Shown here in pieces: positions 7,660 to 16,971 of a stretch of 64,000 nucleotides of DNA. Source of the stretch: Bacteroidota bacterium (GTDB taxonomy: Bacteria; Bacteroidota; Bacteroidia; Flavobacteriales_D; Crocinitomicaceae). A program made the translations under genes and the position numbers. Under the pieces are notes generated by a model. It was not told the DNA's origin. It made no database searches and saw nothing but the letters and a program-made list of their open reading frames with translations. Within the stretch, counting starts at the first letter, position 1; each line of letters starts with the position of its first letter. The stretch lies in assembly GCA_030148165.1 (NCBI GenBank), contig JASBTZ010000007.1, positions 1-64,000 of the forward strand, read 5' to 3'.

Positions 7660-8262
7660 ATGGCAAGAGAATTTACCCGTGAGGAAAAATTAATCATTGC
7701 GGCCGAAAAAGTAAGACGCAAAGAAGAAGAGGAAAAACGCAAAGAAAAAGAGTACTACGAACGTATTACCAATGGAACACCCTGGCTTTTGTTCAAGTTG
7801 GTTGCGGGCTTTTGTACACTGATGATGATTCTCACGACGATTGATGTTTTAGTTGACGGCGAAACTAAAAAGCTCACAGAAAATGAGTGGAAAATTGATC
7901 GGCAGTTGTATGCCATCGGATATCAAAGTGTAAAGGTCGAGGGGTATTTGTTCGTTCCACCGTTAAGGAACTGGCTGGGTCACATTGATGATAGTTTCGA
8001 AATTACGTACTCTCCTATTTTTCGAACGGGTAAGTGGTTAAGCTATGATCAAGAGGTCGGTGAATCACATGTTATTCGCCAGGAAACAATAAGGGTGCGT
8101 TCCATTTTCACCTGGTTTCCGTATTTACAAATCGTCATGTTGATTCCATTATTGACAGTAATATTTAAAGCTCAGAAACCAATGTTCAATTTCGCTCGGG
8201 TTGCATCGTTGATACTCATTTTACCAGGAATAATTCTGGTCACCGTTCTCACTTTACTGTAG
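7660..8262 (+). CDS. Hypothetical membrane protein with charged N-terminal helix
   Basis: I do not recognise a family. The 200-residue protein opens with a Lys/Glu/Arg-rich helix (residues 3-35, with KVRRKEEEEKRKEKEYYE). A transmembrane segment follows at about 43-63, then an approximately 85-residue soluble domain, and two closely spaced C-terminal hydrophobic helices (about 151-167 and 178-200). No signal peptide is present. The topology suggests a cytoplasmic charged helix with a periplasmic central domain. It stands alone between the hydrolase and the next exported protein. Confidence 0.6.
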   Translation: MAREFTREEKLIIAAEKVRRKEEEEKRKEKEYYERITNGTPWLLFKLVAGFCTLMMILTTIDVLVDGETKKLTENEWKIDRQLYAIGYQSVKVEGYLFVPPLRNWLGHIDDSFEITYSPIFRTGKWLSYDQEVGESHVIRQETIRVRSIFTWFPYLQIVMLIPLLTVIFKAQKPMFNFARVASLILILPGIILVTVLTLL

Positions 8263-8364
8263 TGTTCATTTGCCGCCTGAGTTCTAAATTAAGTCCCTAA
8301 ATTTCAGTCTGGTACGAATTTTGTTAATTTTTTGTTAACGTGGCCTCGGGCTAATTCGTTTAGT

Positions 8365-9246
8365 ATGATTAAAACTACTACACTCGCGCTAACATTAATA
8401 CTCGTATTCTCTGCAAAAGGACAGGGGTTTCAACAAATAGACGACTTCAAGGAGCTTATCGATACAAGCCACACATTCGTTACAATTACTTACAATTCGA
8501 CTGGTTTTGTTATGCAACATGCAGATAATTCGCTGACCTTGGTGGAATTGAAGCGTGGTAAAATTATCGCTGAACAAACTCCTAACCCGCAATTTGAAGA
8601 AGGTATTTACCGGCCGGAAGGAATGCCGATTAGTTACTATTTTAAATATCAGAATATCCGTGAATCAGCCCTGTTTGACACTGTAAACAAATCATATGTG
8701 GGATATACGTATCGTAATCTCACCTATAACAGGTCTTTGGATAGAGTTCAATATCAATATGGTCCAAGCGGCATCCGTTATATTACAGATTCTGAACCAT
8801 TTCGTCAGAGAGAAATGGAGCAGACCAGAAGTTGGTTAGATCATGATTCCCCGAATCCGGTAGGTCCAACGAGAGAAAAGTATGTGTTTGCGCATTATGA
8901 GAATTTTATCTGTTTCGATGAGGCTTATGGCAAAGTCGTGATACTTTCAGGCTCTGGGGAAGTAATTGCTTCAAGCAATGTTCAGGTTACAGAACCAAAG
9001 ATCTATTCCAGAAAGGGTCAAAGCATTTATTACGATGAAGTACAGAAGGAATTTTTTCTGGTTTACAAAACAAATTACGGATTCAACTGGTATTCTTTAT
9101 TGCCAGAAACGGGAGAGGCTGAGCTGGTTTTGCAGATTAACCAAATCTGGCCGAATCCAAACTGGAAAGTAGAAAATGGTTTCCTTAGCTTTGAAAAAGA
9201 GGTTCTGGGCGAGCAGTTATTTTTCGAAGAAGAGTTTGCCTTATAA
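8365..9246 (+). CDS. Hypothetical exported protein
   Basis: The 293-residue product starts at the ATG at 8365, where the signal peptide MIKTTTLALTLILVFSAKGQ begins; 11 upstream in-frame residues lack export character. The body is beta-rich with many Tyr and Glu, including repeated FDEAYGKVVILSGSGEV-like strands that suggest a propeller or sandwich. No T9SS domain or lipobox was found, so a periplasmic or surface location is inferred from the signal alone. No family is recognised and no operon partner is evident. Confidence 0.6.
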   Translation: MIKTTTLALTLILVFSAKGQGFQQIDDFKELIDTSHTFVTITYNSTGFVMQHADNSLTLVELKRGKIIAEQTPNPQFEEGIYRPEGMPISYYFKYQNIRESALFDTVNKSYVGYTYRNLTYNRSLDRVQYQYGPSGIRYITDSEPFRQREMEQTRSWLDHDSPNPVGPTREKYVFAHYENFICFDEAYGKVVILSGSGEVIASSNVQVTEPKIYSRKGQSIYYDEVQKEFFLVYKTNYGFNWYSLLPETGEAELVLQINQIWPNPNWKVENGFLSFEKEVLGEQLFFEEEFAL

Positions 9247-9387
9247 AAAACGCTACTTGCTTCAAAAAAAAACTGACTGATCTTGAAATCCCAAATCATC
9301 AATTGTATGAATTAGCCCTTGTTTAGCGGGATATGTGTTATTGCATTGTAGGTGTTTTGCTTGGGTTTTTATAATGCATACAGAATA

Positions 9388-9409
9388 AATTCACTAAATA
9401 ATGTGAATT
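9388..9409. promoter_or_regulatory. Inverted repeat upstream of the BNR/PKD gene
   Basis: AATTCAC (9388-9394), 8-nt spacer, GTGAATT (9403-9409) is a perfect 7-bp dyad lying 56 bp before the ATG at 9466. It is a candidate dimeric-regulator site. The half-sites are inverted relative to a CRP box (TGTGA...TCACA), so CRP binding is not claimed. Confidence 0.3.
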
Positions 9410-9465
9410 AATTTCTCTTGGATTATTCGCTTTTTTTTAGGTTCTTGATTATTCAAACTAGAACC

Positions 9466-12400
9466 ATGCAAACTAAACTCACACTCTCCATCTTGTGTTT
9501 AGTTTCCTCTATCGTATACGCCCAAGGTGATTGGCGCGATATGATGGGCGATCCTAACGCAAACTTTTTTGAAATCCAACAATCTTTCTATGATGAATTT
9601 GGTGATCAACCCGGCGCCAAAGGTACGGGCTGGAAACAATTCAAACGTTGGGAATATTACCACGAACAACGAGTGGATCCATTTGGAAACTTTCCACCGG
9701 AAGGTCATGTTCTGAACGAAATCACCAATTACTATCTCACACACCCCGAGTCAAAGACTTACACAGCCGGAAACGGTAATTGGTCGCTATTAGGACCGAT
9801 TAATAAACCGACGAATGGTACGGGACAGCCAAATGGAAATGGTCGTCTGTCTTGTATCACTTTTCACCCGAGTGACCCGAATACAATCTTCGTGGGAGCC
9901 CCAAGCGGTGGCTTCTGGAAAACGGTAGACAATGGTGTTTCGTGGTCGCCATTTATCACAGGATTAACTCGTCTGGGTGTTTCCAGTATTGTTGTTCATC
10001 CTACCAGTCCCAATATTATCTATATTGGAACAGGAGATCGCGACGGCGGTGACTCGCCGGGGCTAGGAGTATGGAGATCGACTGATGGTGGTATCACATG
10101 GTCCGCTTACAACACAGGTATGGGCAACAGGACCGTCTATGAGATTCTAATGCACCCGACTAATCCCAATATTTTAATCGCATCCACAAGTGGAAGTAGA
10201 ATCTATCGTTCGACGGACGGAGGAGCAAACTGGACTTTCACATCGGTTAGCTCTGCCATGAAAGACATTGCTTTCAAACCGGGAGATCCGAATACTGTTT
10301 ACGCCAGCGGGACAACATTCGAAGTTTCCACTAATAACGGAGCCTCATTTACACAGATCACTTCCGGAGTACCAGGCGGTGTTCAACGGATAGCATTAGC
10401 CGTTTCCGCTAATCAGCCGAATTACGTTTATCTATTGGCGGGAAATGGTTCCGGGCTCGTGGGGCTTTATCGCTCAACAGACAGTGGAAACAATTTTAGC
10501 ACAAGATCCACAACCCCGAACATTCTTGGCTATAGTAGTACGGGTTCTGACGCCAGTAGTCAGGCTTGGTACGATCTTGTATTGGCCGCTGATCCTTCGA
10601 ACGCTGACGTTTTATTTGCGGCAGGAGTCAACATTTGGAAGAGTACAGATGGTGGCGTCACGTGGACAATCAGTGCTCATTGGACTGGCTCCGGAGCGGA
10701 TGATGTACATGCCGATCATCATGCTCTGGAATTCTCTCCCTATAATGGCTATCTGTATAATGGAAATGATGGTGGATTCTATTTAACTCCGGATGCAGGT
10801 ACTACCTGGAATGAGTTTACTGATGGTTTGTATATCTCTCAACTTTATAAGATTGGAGTGTCCCAAATGAGCGAGAATACCGTTATAAATGGATTTCAGG
10901 ATAATGGTACCGCTATTATTTACGATGGTGTTAGCTGGTCTACCGAAATAGGTGGTGACGGAATGGAATGTATTATTGATCCAACGGATGACAACTATAT
11001 GTATGGTGCTCTGTACTATGGAGATATAAGAAGATCGACAAATGGTGGTCTAAGCTTCAGTGGTATCTCCGGTCCAATAACTGAAAATGGTGGGTGGGTA
11101 ACTCCTTATACACTCGACCCGAGTAATCCGAACCGAATGTTTGCCGGCTTTGATAACGTATGGAGAAGCGATAACGTTAAGGCTGGGACGCCAACCTGGA
11201 CGCAAATTTCATCATTTACCGGCACCAGCAACATGGTAGACGTAGCCGTTGCTCCTTCTAACAGTGACGTTGTTTATGCTTCCAGGTCATATAATGGTGA
11301 GCGTTTCTGGAGAAGTACAAATGCAACAGCTGGATCACCTACGTGGACCAATCTTTCAGCCAGTCTACCCGTTAACTCTACCCCAAGGGATATTGAGATT
11401 GACGCAGCAGATCCAAATCACCTTTTTATTGCAATTGACTTTGATATCTATGAATCAACCAATGGCGGTGGAAGCTGGACTAATGTTTCCGGTACACTTC
11501 CCAATATTTCTTTAAACACCATCATCATTGACGACGATAGTCCGATCGGGGCTATGTATGTTGGAATGGATGTCGGTGTTTATTATAGAGATAACACCAT
11601 GGGTGATTGGGTACAATATGCGTCGGGCTTACCTAACGTTGAGATCACAGAGCTTGAGATCTATCAGAACGCAACTGAATGTAAAAGTAAGTTAATGGCG
11701 TCCAGTTATGGACAAGGATTGTGGATGAGTGATTTAAAAGATCCGGGGAATGTTGCTCCCATTGCTTGTTTTGAAGCTTCAGCTACCGAAGTTTGTATGG
11801 GTCAGACAGTTGTTCTTACCAGTAATTCGGCTTACACACCAACTTCCTGGTCGTGGACAATTAGTCCTGCAACATTTACTTATGTGAATGGCACTAATGC
11901 GAATTCAGAGAATCCCGAGGTTCAGTTCACAGCAATCGGTACATATTCTGTTTCGCTAACTGCAACGAATGCCAACGGGAATGATATTGAATCGAAACCA
12001 TCATATATCAATGTAATTGCTTCCACAAACGCATCAACGTTTACGGAAGATTTTGAATCCTTTGCACTTTGTGCAACAACTTCCGATTGCGGGGCAACTG
12101 CTTGTGCAATTACCGGTAAATGGAACAACTTGACGAATGGAGTTGATGACAACATCGATTGGCGCGTTGATGAAAACGGAACCCCTTCTGCAGGAACAGG
12201 GCCGACCGTGGATTTCAACCCGGGAACGTCCACCGGTAATTATGCATATACCGAAGCTTCGGCTTGTTACGGTAGTACGGCAATTCTTGAAAGCTCTTGC
12301 ATTTTCCTGGATCAGGATTATACATTCAGTGTTGGCTATTTTATGTCCGGTGCAGACATGGGAAGTTTTCATATTGACCTCAACGATGGAACAGGGTGGA

Positions 12401-13119
12401 CCTACGACTATGTAGCGCCTATCAGCGGTGATCAGGGAGCGACTTGGCAAACAACGTCCCCTATCGATCTGTCTCCGTATACCGGTAGCTCTATTAAACT
12501 ACGTTTGCGTGGAGTGACCGGTTCGTCATTCACGTCTGACATGGCAATTGATGATATTTTATTCACTCCAAATTCACCTCTCCCGGTGACGCTGTTGTCG
12601 TTTAATGCCATTGTTGTTGATGCAGACCGCGTGGAACTCAACTGGAAAACTGCTGCAGAGATCGACTTGAGTCATTACGAAATTCAACGATCAACCAATG
12701 GAAATAACTGGATGAATATCCTGGAAGAGGAAGCGTCTGGCAACAGTCAGGTCGTAAATCATTACAAAGTTTTTGATGACGAACCATTAAGAGGTATATC
12801 TTATTATCGACTTCTTATGGTTGATCATAGCGGATACACCCAATATTCTGACGTGCGCGTTGTAGATCTCAAGTACTTCGGATACTCGTTGTATCCCAAT
12901 CCGGGTAAGGTACATGTCGTACTTGAAAAAGCCGGGCTTGTGAATGAAACATTCCATGTGCGTAATATACTCGGTCAGAGAATTCATTGTGACTTGTTCT
13001 GGTTGGACGACAATCGTGTTCAGCTCAACACAAGTTCGTTGACTGAAGGGGTGTATTTTATTGATGCACTGAGTGAAAACGGCAAACGTGAAACCATTCG
13101 TTTTGTTATTGACAGATAA
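9466..13119 (+). CDS. Large T9SS-secreted BNR/sortilin-like and PKD protein
   Basis: The 1,217-residue product has a signal peptide (MQTKLTLSILCLVSSIVYAQ). Residues of about 100-740 carry repeated BNR/VPS10-type blades (VWRSTDGGITW, IYRSTDGGANW, IWKSTDGGVTW) forming one or two propellers. A PKD domain follows at about 767-855, then a MAM/jelly-roll-like segment at about 857-1035 (TEDFES to IDDILFTP), an FN3-like linker beginning LPVTLLSF at about 1040, and a type A T9SS sorting domain from about 1139 (YSLYPNPGK). The start at 9466 is chosen for the signal peptide. Such proteins are cell-surface or released. Some propellers of this type act as glycosidases, but catalytic residues cannot be assigned here, so adhesion or polymer binding is equally possible. 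Confidence 0.85.
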   Translation: MQTKLTLSILCLVSSIVYAQGDWRDMMGDPNANFFEIQQSFYDEFGDQPGAKGTGWKQFKRWEYYHEQRVDPFGNFPPEGHVLNEITNYYLTHPESKTYTAGNGNWSLLGPINKPTNGTGQPNGNGRLSCITFHPSDPNTIFVGAPSGGFWKTVDNGVSWSPFITGLTRLGVSSIVVHPTSPNIIYIGTGDRDGGDSPGLGVWRSTDGGITWSAYNTGMGNRTVYEILMHPTNPNILIASTSGSRIYRSTDGGANWTFTSVSSAMKDIAFKPGDPNTVYASGTTFEVSTNNGASFTQITSGVPGGVQRIALAVSANQPNYVYLLAGNGSGLVGLYRSTDSGNNFSTRSTTPNILGYSSTGSDASSQAWYDLVLAADPSNADVLFAAGVNIWKSTDGGVTWTISAHWTGSGADDVHADHHALEFSPYNGYLYNGNDGGFYLTPDAGTTWNEFTDGLYISQLYKIGVSQMSENTVINGFQDNGTAIIYDGVSWSTEIGGDGMECIIDPTDDNYMYGALYYGDIRRSTNGGLSFSGISGPITENGGWVTPYTLDPSNPNRMFAGFDNVWRSDNVKAGTPTWTQISSFTGTSNMVDVAVAPSNSDVVYASRSYNGERFWRSTNATAGSPTWTNLSASLPVNSTPRDIEIDAADPNHLFIAIDFDIYESTNGGGSWTNVSGTLPNISLNTIIIDDDSPIGAMYVGMDVGVYYRDNTMGDWVQYASGLPNVEITELEIYQNATECKSKLMASSYGQGLWMSDLKDPGNVAPIACFEASATEVCMGQTVVLTSNSAYTPTSWSWTISPATFTYVNGTNANSENPEVQFTAIGTYSVSLTATNANGNDIESKPSYINVIASTNASTFTEDFESFALCATTSDCGATACAITGKWNNLTNGVDDNIDWRVDENGTPSAGTGPTVDFNPGTSTGNYAYTEASACYGSTAILESSCIFLDQDYTFSVGYFMSGADMGSFHIDLNDGTGWTYDYVAPISGDQGATWQTTSPIDLSPYTGSSIKLRLRGVTGSSFTSDMAIDDILFTPNSPLPVTLLSFNAIVVDADRVELNWKTAAEIDLSHYEIQRSTNGNNWMNILEEEASGNSQVVNHYKVFDDEPLRGISYYRLLMVDHSGYTQYSDVRVVDLKYFGYSLYPNPGKVHVVLEKAGLVNETFHVRNILGQRIHCDLFWLDDNRVQLNTSSLTEGVYFIDALSENGKRETIRFVIDR

Positions 13120-13181
13120 TATTGGTATTTTCTTAGTGTAAATAATTCGTTCGTCATTCGTATTAACCAAAAACCAATGTT

Positions 13182-13619
13182 ATGTTGAAAAAGATTTGTC
13201 AAAAATACGAGAACACGCTAGACCAATTGAAAGACCTACCCTTATTAATTATGCGAGGATTTCTCGTATACGGGTTTTATAGTCCGGCCTTATACAAGGT
13301 GACTGACTTTGGTGGAACTGCCCGATGGTTTGATCAGCTTGGGATACCATTACCTACGCTCAATGCTTATCTGGCCGGCATTACTGAAATGGCAGGTGTA
13401 ATTCTATTAACGATTGGCTTAGGCGTAAGATACATTACCATTCCATTGATTATTACGATGATCGTTGCGATCATGACCGTACACATAGACAATGGGTTCA
13501 GTGCCGCCAAAAACGGTGTAGAAATTCCGGTCTATTTTATTGTAATGTTGTTGACGTTAATGATATATGGTCCAGGTAAACTAAGCCTTGACCACTTAAT
13601 CAAAAGTCGCAAAAAATAG
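13182..13619 (+). CDS. DoxX-family membrane protein
   Basis: The 145-residue protein has four hydrophobic helices and the DoxX layout: LLIMRGFLVYGFYSPALYKV, then FDQLGIPLPTLNAYLAGITE with the conserved Glu, then two more helices. DoxX-family proteins are small inner-membrane proteins linked to redox or thiol stress in some bacteria; the substrate is unknown. It ends 1 nt before the stop codon of the convergent GNAT gene, leaving no room for a terminator between them. Confidence 0.85.
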   Translation: MLKKICQKYENTLDQLKDLPLLIMRGFLVYGFYSPALYKVTDFGGTARWFDQLGIPLPTLNAYLAGITEMAGVILLTIGLGVRYITIPLIITMIVAIMTVHIDNGFSAAKNGVEIPVYFIVMLLTLMIYGPGKLSLDHLIKSRKK

Positions 13620-13620
13620 A

Positions 13621-13938
13621 TCAAATTAGAGACTTGAATTCTGGATTTTGTTCCAGATAGAGATGCACGTAGGAGCAAGAAGGAATAACCTTATATCCTC
13701 TCCTGCGTGCTTCTTTTAACGCGGCCTTTGTGATCGCCGCGGCTATTCCGTTTCCTCTTAATTCCGGGGGTGTGAATGTCCGATACATTAACCAGCGTCC
13801 GTCTTTTTCCGAAAAAGAAAGACGCGCTTCCCTTCCGTCAATTGTTATGCTTACGTAGTGCTGATCCTCATTTAGAATAATGTCGTATTCGATACCCGCT
13901 AAATTTAATTTTCCCAACACCATATTTCCTTCTGCCAT
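13621..13938 (-). CDS. Small GNAT-type N-acetyltransferase (YjdJ-like)
   Basis: The 105-residue protein matches the short GCN5-related Acetyltransf_CG family (PF14542). It has a beta-strand core (YVSITIDGREARLSFSEKDG), then YRTFTPPELRGNGIAAAITK containing the acetyl-CoA-binding R-G-x-G-I-A loop, then ARRRGYKVIPSCSYVHLYL. It lacks the extra helices of full-length GNATs, as is normal for this subfamily. The acceptor is unknown. It is convergent with DoxX. Confidence 0.85.
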   Translation of the reverse strand: MAEGNMVLGKLNLAGIEYDIILNEDQHYVSITIDGREARLSFSEKDGRWLMYRTFTPPELRGNGIAAAITKAALKEARRRGYKVIPSCSYVHLYLEQNPEFKSLI

Positions 13939-14014
13939 AATTCTCTTCTTGATTCTTCTCTGAACGTAATAATTTACGGAAAATTCAGTAATTTAAGACA
14001 ACTAACTTATTCAC

Positions 14015-14398
14015 ATGAAGTTCCTGTCTCTTCTTTTACTCTTAGGGTTCCTGAGTTCTTGCGGATCGCAAAAAGTAATTCCTTTGAAAAACAAGGTTGA
14101 GCAAACTAAAAAGCTACGTGTCTCTGTTGGGATGGATGAAGAATTTATCACCGACAATGACCCCAGCTTTGAAAGCATAAAGGACTTCGTGTCAGGGCAG
14201 GAACCACAGTGGGGTCAACCACTTGGAACTTTTCCAACCCCCCAGATTACTGTTGCCTTTCTTGACAGCTCAGACAATTTGTTATTTCCGTTGTGGATCG
14301 GACCCAACTGGATAGGAACCAGATATAAAAATGATTCATACTTAAAAAACCTTCCTGAGTCCGAAATTGATTCGCTCAGAATTATGTTGGGTAAATGA
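14015..14398 (+). CDS. Hypothetical lipoprotein
   Basis: The 127-residue product has a lipoprotein signal, MKFLSLLLLLGFLSSCGSQK, with lipobox LSSC and lipidation at Cys16. The mature domain has no recognised family. It is acidic and contains repeated aromatic motifs (LFPLWIGPNWIGTRY). It is followed by a 6-nt gap to the next co-directional gene, so the two probably form an operon. Confidence 0.65.
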   Translation: MKFLSLLLLLGFLSSCGSQKVIPLKNKVEQTKKLRVSVGMDEEFITDNDPSFESIKDFVSGQEPQWGQPLGTFPTPQITVAFLDSSDNLLFPLWIGPNWIGTRYKNDSYLKNLPESEIDSLRIMLGK

Positions 14399-14404
14399 TT
14401 TGCT

Positions 14405-14752
14405 ATGGCTAAGTATACGTATAAAATGAGACCTGCTTATGGTGGAGGGAACATGCTTATCGAATTTGATATATATCCCGACATGGATAAGTTCATGGAG
14501 GATCTGGCTGTATTGTTGGGGGGAAATGGATTCTCTCTTGGTGAGGTGAACGACGTTTGGATGAACGACGAGGTTTGGGTAGAACTTAAGTCTCCACAAG
14601 GCTCGGTCATGCTAACTAAAGATATTTGGGATATGGTGTTCATCATGACCATCAATGATCAGACACCAGAAGTTATACTGGCGATTAACGATATTCTGGA
14701 GGCGAGTAATCAATTCGAGAGCACTCCGTATGATATCGAAGAATATTTATAG
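14405..14752 (+). CDS. Hypothetical cytoplasmic protein
   Basis: The 115-residue product is acidic and has no signal peptide or membrane segment. Alternating strands and helices (YDIEEYL end, FMEDLAVLLGG, ILAINDILEA) suggest a compact alpha/beta fold. It begins 6 nt after the lipoprotein gene. No family is recognised; it might be an immunity- or adaptor-like partner, but nothing in the sequence establishes this. Confidence 0.6.
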   Translation: MAKYTYKMRPAYGGGNMLIEFDIYPDMDKFMEDLAVLLGGNGFSLGEVNDVWMNDEVWVELKSPQGSVMLTKDIWDMVFIMTINDQTPEVILAINDILEASNQFESTPYDIEEYL

Positions 14753-14790
14753 TGCTCTACAACCCCTATAAACACTCTGTTTTTAATTTT

Positions 14791-14806
14791 TGGCACGGCA
14801 ATTGTT
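14791..14806 (+). promoter_or_regulatory. Sigma-54-like -24/-12 promoter
   Basis: TGGCACGGCAATTGTT matches the RpoN consensus TGGCACGnnnnTTGCW at every defined position except the -12 C (T here). GG and the -12 G are correctly spaced by 12 bp. A start site near 14816 would give a 26-nt leader before the ATG at 14842. Confidence 0.5.
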
Positions 14807-14841
14807 ATACTGATCTCAGATAACAATAAAAACTCTAAGCC

Positions 14842-14946
14842 ATGAAAAAAGAAATGAAAAAGAAAACAGCAGTTAACCTAATGTTGAACGCCACACTTGA
14901 AGAATACATTCTATACCTAAAAGGACTAGCGTTAACAACTAAATAA
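14842..14946 (+). CDS. 34-residue peptide ORF in a compact transcript
   Basis: The ORF encodes MKKEMKKKTAVNLMLNATLE, then EYILYLKGLALTTK. It is basic at the N terminus and then amphipathic and hydrophobic, and it ends with tandem TAA TAA. It is bracketed by a sigma-54-like promoter and a strong terminator, so the predicted RNA is only about 165 nt. I know of no family. It could be a small protein or a small RNA with an incidental ORF. The AAA-rich first codons and clean ATG without Shine-Dalgarno fit translated Bacteroidota genes. Confidence 0.55.
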   Translation: MKKEMKKKTAVNLMLNATLEEYILYLKGLALTTK

Positions 14947-14947
14947 T

Positions 14948-14980
14948 AAAAAAGGTCGATGATTTACACCGACCTTTTTT
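14948..14980. terminator. Strong bidirectional terminator
   Basis: An 11-bp stem, AAAAAAGGTCG (14948-14958) with CGACCTTTTTT (14970-14980), closes an 11-nt loop. It has a T-run on both strands, so it ends both the small transcript and the convergent T9SS gene (stop at 14998). Confidence 0.9.
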
Positions 14981-14997
14981 GTTGTATTAAAGTCTCT

Positions 14998-16014
14998 TTA
15001 TTTTCTAATCACCCGTATTGTTGGCTGACCGTCTACTTTTAACAGATACAATCCTTTCCTAAGGTCATCCATTTTAATCATGCTTTCCTTCACCTTTCCT
15101 TCTCTAATAACTTTTCCTGTACAGTCTATCAATTGATATTCAACACCATCAAGCGTTACATAGATATTGTCCATTGTAGGATTCGGAAATGCCTTGAACA
15201 CCATCGTTTGTTCTTCTGCGATGCTCAGGTCACAAGCGCCCGTTGTAATTGTTACACCTGGTTCAACCGTACCCGTGTTCAAATTAAGTGATCCTGTTGG
15301 AGTGTGAAAGGTAAATGTTCCAACAAATTCTCCCAGATTAGCACTTTGCCCGGCAACGAAATAGTTTCCAGATCCGTCAAGTGAATCACCCGCACAATTA
15401 CTAAAATCATTTCCTATACACATTGTTCCATGGTTCTCACAATGCGCATTCATTGTCTGTGTGTTACAATTTGAAAAATCGTTAGCCACGTCTGTTTGAC
15501 CGTCACCGTTCATGTGAAAAAAGCCTTGATTGTTAAAATTATTAGCCACATTCAATGAGCTATGATTGTGGAACGTCGCTGTTTGATCATTAAGTAGATC
15601 GTATACATTCATCGTTCCTGTATTCATCAACATTGAGCTTTGATTCCATACACTATCCAATCCGTCCATGAGACCCACATTCGTTATGGCAGTATTTGGT
15701 GAAGCCAATAATAAGTGAACCGTAAATGTCCCCATATTTACCAAGGACCCTGTACCATCAGCCCAAAAAGATCTATCTGTGGCGTCTTCGATAAGCGATC
15801 CACCCGCGTTAATCGTGATTCTTCCTGCCGTATAATAAATGTTTGAGTTCATTACAACAGCGTGATTAATATATACACTATCTCCTGACATAGGCACTCC
15901 GAAAGGGCTCCATGTCGAAGGTGTTAAGAAGTTCCCCGCTTGAGTTGAGGTATAAACCGTTTGGCTAAATCCTAGAGCTGGAATCAATAATGCAATCAGT
16001 AGTAGTTTTTTCAT
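14998..16014 (-). CDS. T9SS-secreted beta-helix-like protein
   Basis: The 338-residue product has a signal peptide (MKKLLLIALLIPALGFSQ). The middle is a repetitive polymer-like segment rich in Asn, Gly, Thr and Met (LVNMGTFTVHLL, LMNTGTMNVYDLL, FHNHSSLNVANNFNN, and twice NDFSNC), consistent with a parallel beta-helix. Residues of about 278-338 form a type A T9SS sorting domain (AFPNPTMDNIYV to the KGLYLLKV core). It is probably displayed on or released from the cell surface. Nothing indicates a catalytic site. Confidence 0.8.
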   Translation of the reverse strand: MKKLLLIALLIPALGFSQTVYTSTQAGNFLTPSTWSPFGVPMSGDSVYINHAVVMNSNIYYTAGRITINAGGSLIEDATDRSFWADGTGSLVNMGTFTVHLLLASPNTAITNVGLMDGLDSVWNQSSMLMNTGTMNVYDLLNDQTATFHNHSSLNVANNFNNQGFFHMNGDGQTDVANDFSNCNTQTMNAHCENHGTMCIGNDFSNCAGDSLDGSGNYFVAGQSANLGEFVGTFTFHTPTGSLNLNTGTVEPGVTITTGACDLSIAEEQTMVFKAFPNPTMDNIYVTLDGVEYQLIDCTGKVIREGKVKESMIKMDDLRKGLYLLKVDGQPTIRVIRK

Positions 16015-16098
16015 AACTCATAATTTTCCATACCAATATACGCAATATCGCCCCTAAAGGTTTGCTACCTGACTGACATTTAATGATTTTAGCATTAA

Positions 16099-16971
16099 TT
16101 AAGAAATGATCTCGCCAATATTTGCTTTGATCTTTTCTGATAGCTGATCTGTAGGTAAATCGTTATCGTCCGTTCCGAACGGGTCTTCAATCTCTTCCGC
16201 TAAGACCTCCATCGAAACAAGTACGTAGAAGATAAAAGTTGCCAGAAGTGCCGCATAATAACCAAATGAAGTGACGAAGGCTAATGGCATTGTCGTAACA
16301 TAGATGAAAATGAATTTCTTCAGGAACAGACTGTACGAGAACGGAATCGGTGTGTTGTGAATTCGCTCACAGGCACCCAGACTATCCAGTAAGGCATTCA
16401 TATTCTTATCGAGAACAATGAACTCTTCTTCGCTTATCTTGCCTGCTGTCTTAAGAGCTTTAACCCTTTTATAAAGCAAGGCGCTGATTCCGTTGGGCAC
16501 ATGATTCAAAGCAGATAAACTCTTCAGCTCCTCCTCAGTTAGCTCCAGCTCTTCCATGATAACATGATCCCTAAGCTGTCCTTTCATTGCGAACACAAAA
16601 TTTGGAATCATCCGTTTGAAATACTGTCGATCTTCCTCGGAGTCTATCATCGTTGATAGTTTAATGGCCAGGTTTCTGGTGTCGTTTACTAAGGCCCCCC
16701 ACCTTTGTCTCCCTTCCCACCAACGATCATATGCCGTGTTTGTTCTGAAGACAAGTAAAAGTGAGATCACAAATCCAATCAACGAATACGCCGTTAGAAG
16801 CTTCTCAAGGATCTTTATTCCCTCTTCGGGCATATATGTTATCACCAGAAATGCCACAAGTAGGGTGAAAAGGCCTATGTAAATCATTTCCTTCCACAAC
16901 ATGCGTATGGTGTCGCTCTTGTGTATGGCAAATATCATTTTAAACCAATTCTTTGGATTGTACTTAATCAT
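16099..16971 (-). CDS. Bestrophin-family anion channel
   Basis: This is a 290-residue membrane protein. It carries the bestrophin (PF01062) signature FRTNTAYDRWWEGRQRWG after a pair of N-terminal transmembrane helices, a second helical pair near 210-250, and a conserved cytoplasmic tail (EEIEDPFGTDDNDLPTD). Bacterial members form pentameric channels; the ion selectivity of this one is not established. Its start overlaps the stop of the HAD phosphatase gene by 8 bp, suggesting coupling in one operon. Confidence 0.9.
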   Translation of the reverse strand: MIKYNPKNWFKMIFAIHKSDTIRMLWKEMIYIGLFTLLVAFLVITYMPEEGIKILEKLLTAYSLIGFVISLLLVFRTNTAYDRWWEGRQRWGALVNDTRNLAIKLSTMIDSEEDRQYFKRMIPNFVFAMKGQLRDHVIMEELELTEEELKSLSALNHVPNGISALLYKRVKALKTAGKISEEEFIVLDKNMNALLDSLGACERIHNTPIPFSYSLFLKKFIFIYVTTMPLAFVTSFGYYAALLATFIFYVLVSMEVLAEEIEDPFGTDDNDLPTDQLSEKIKANIGEIIS

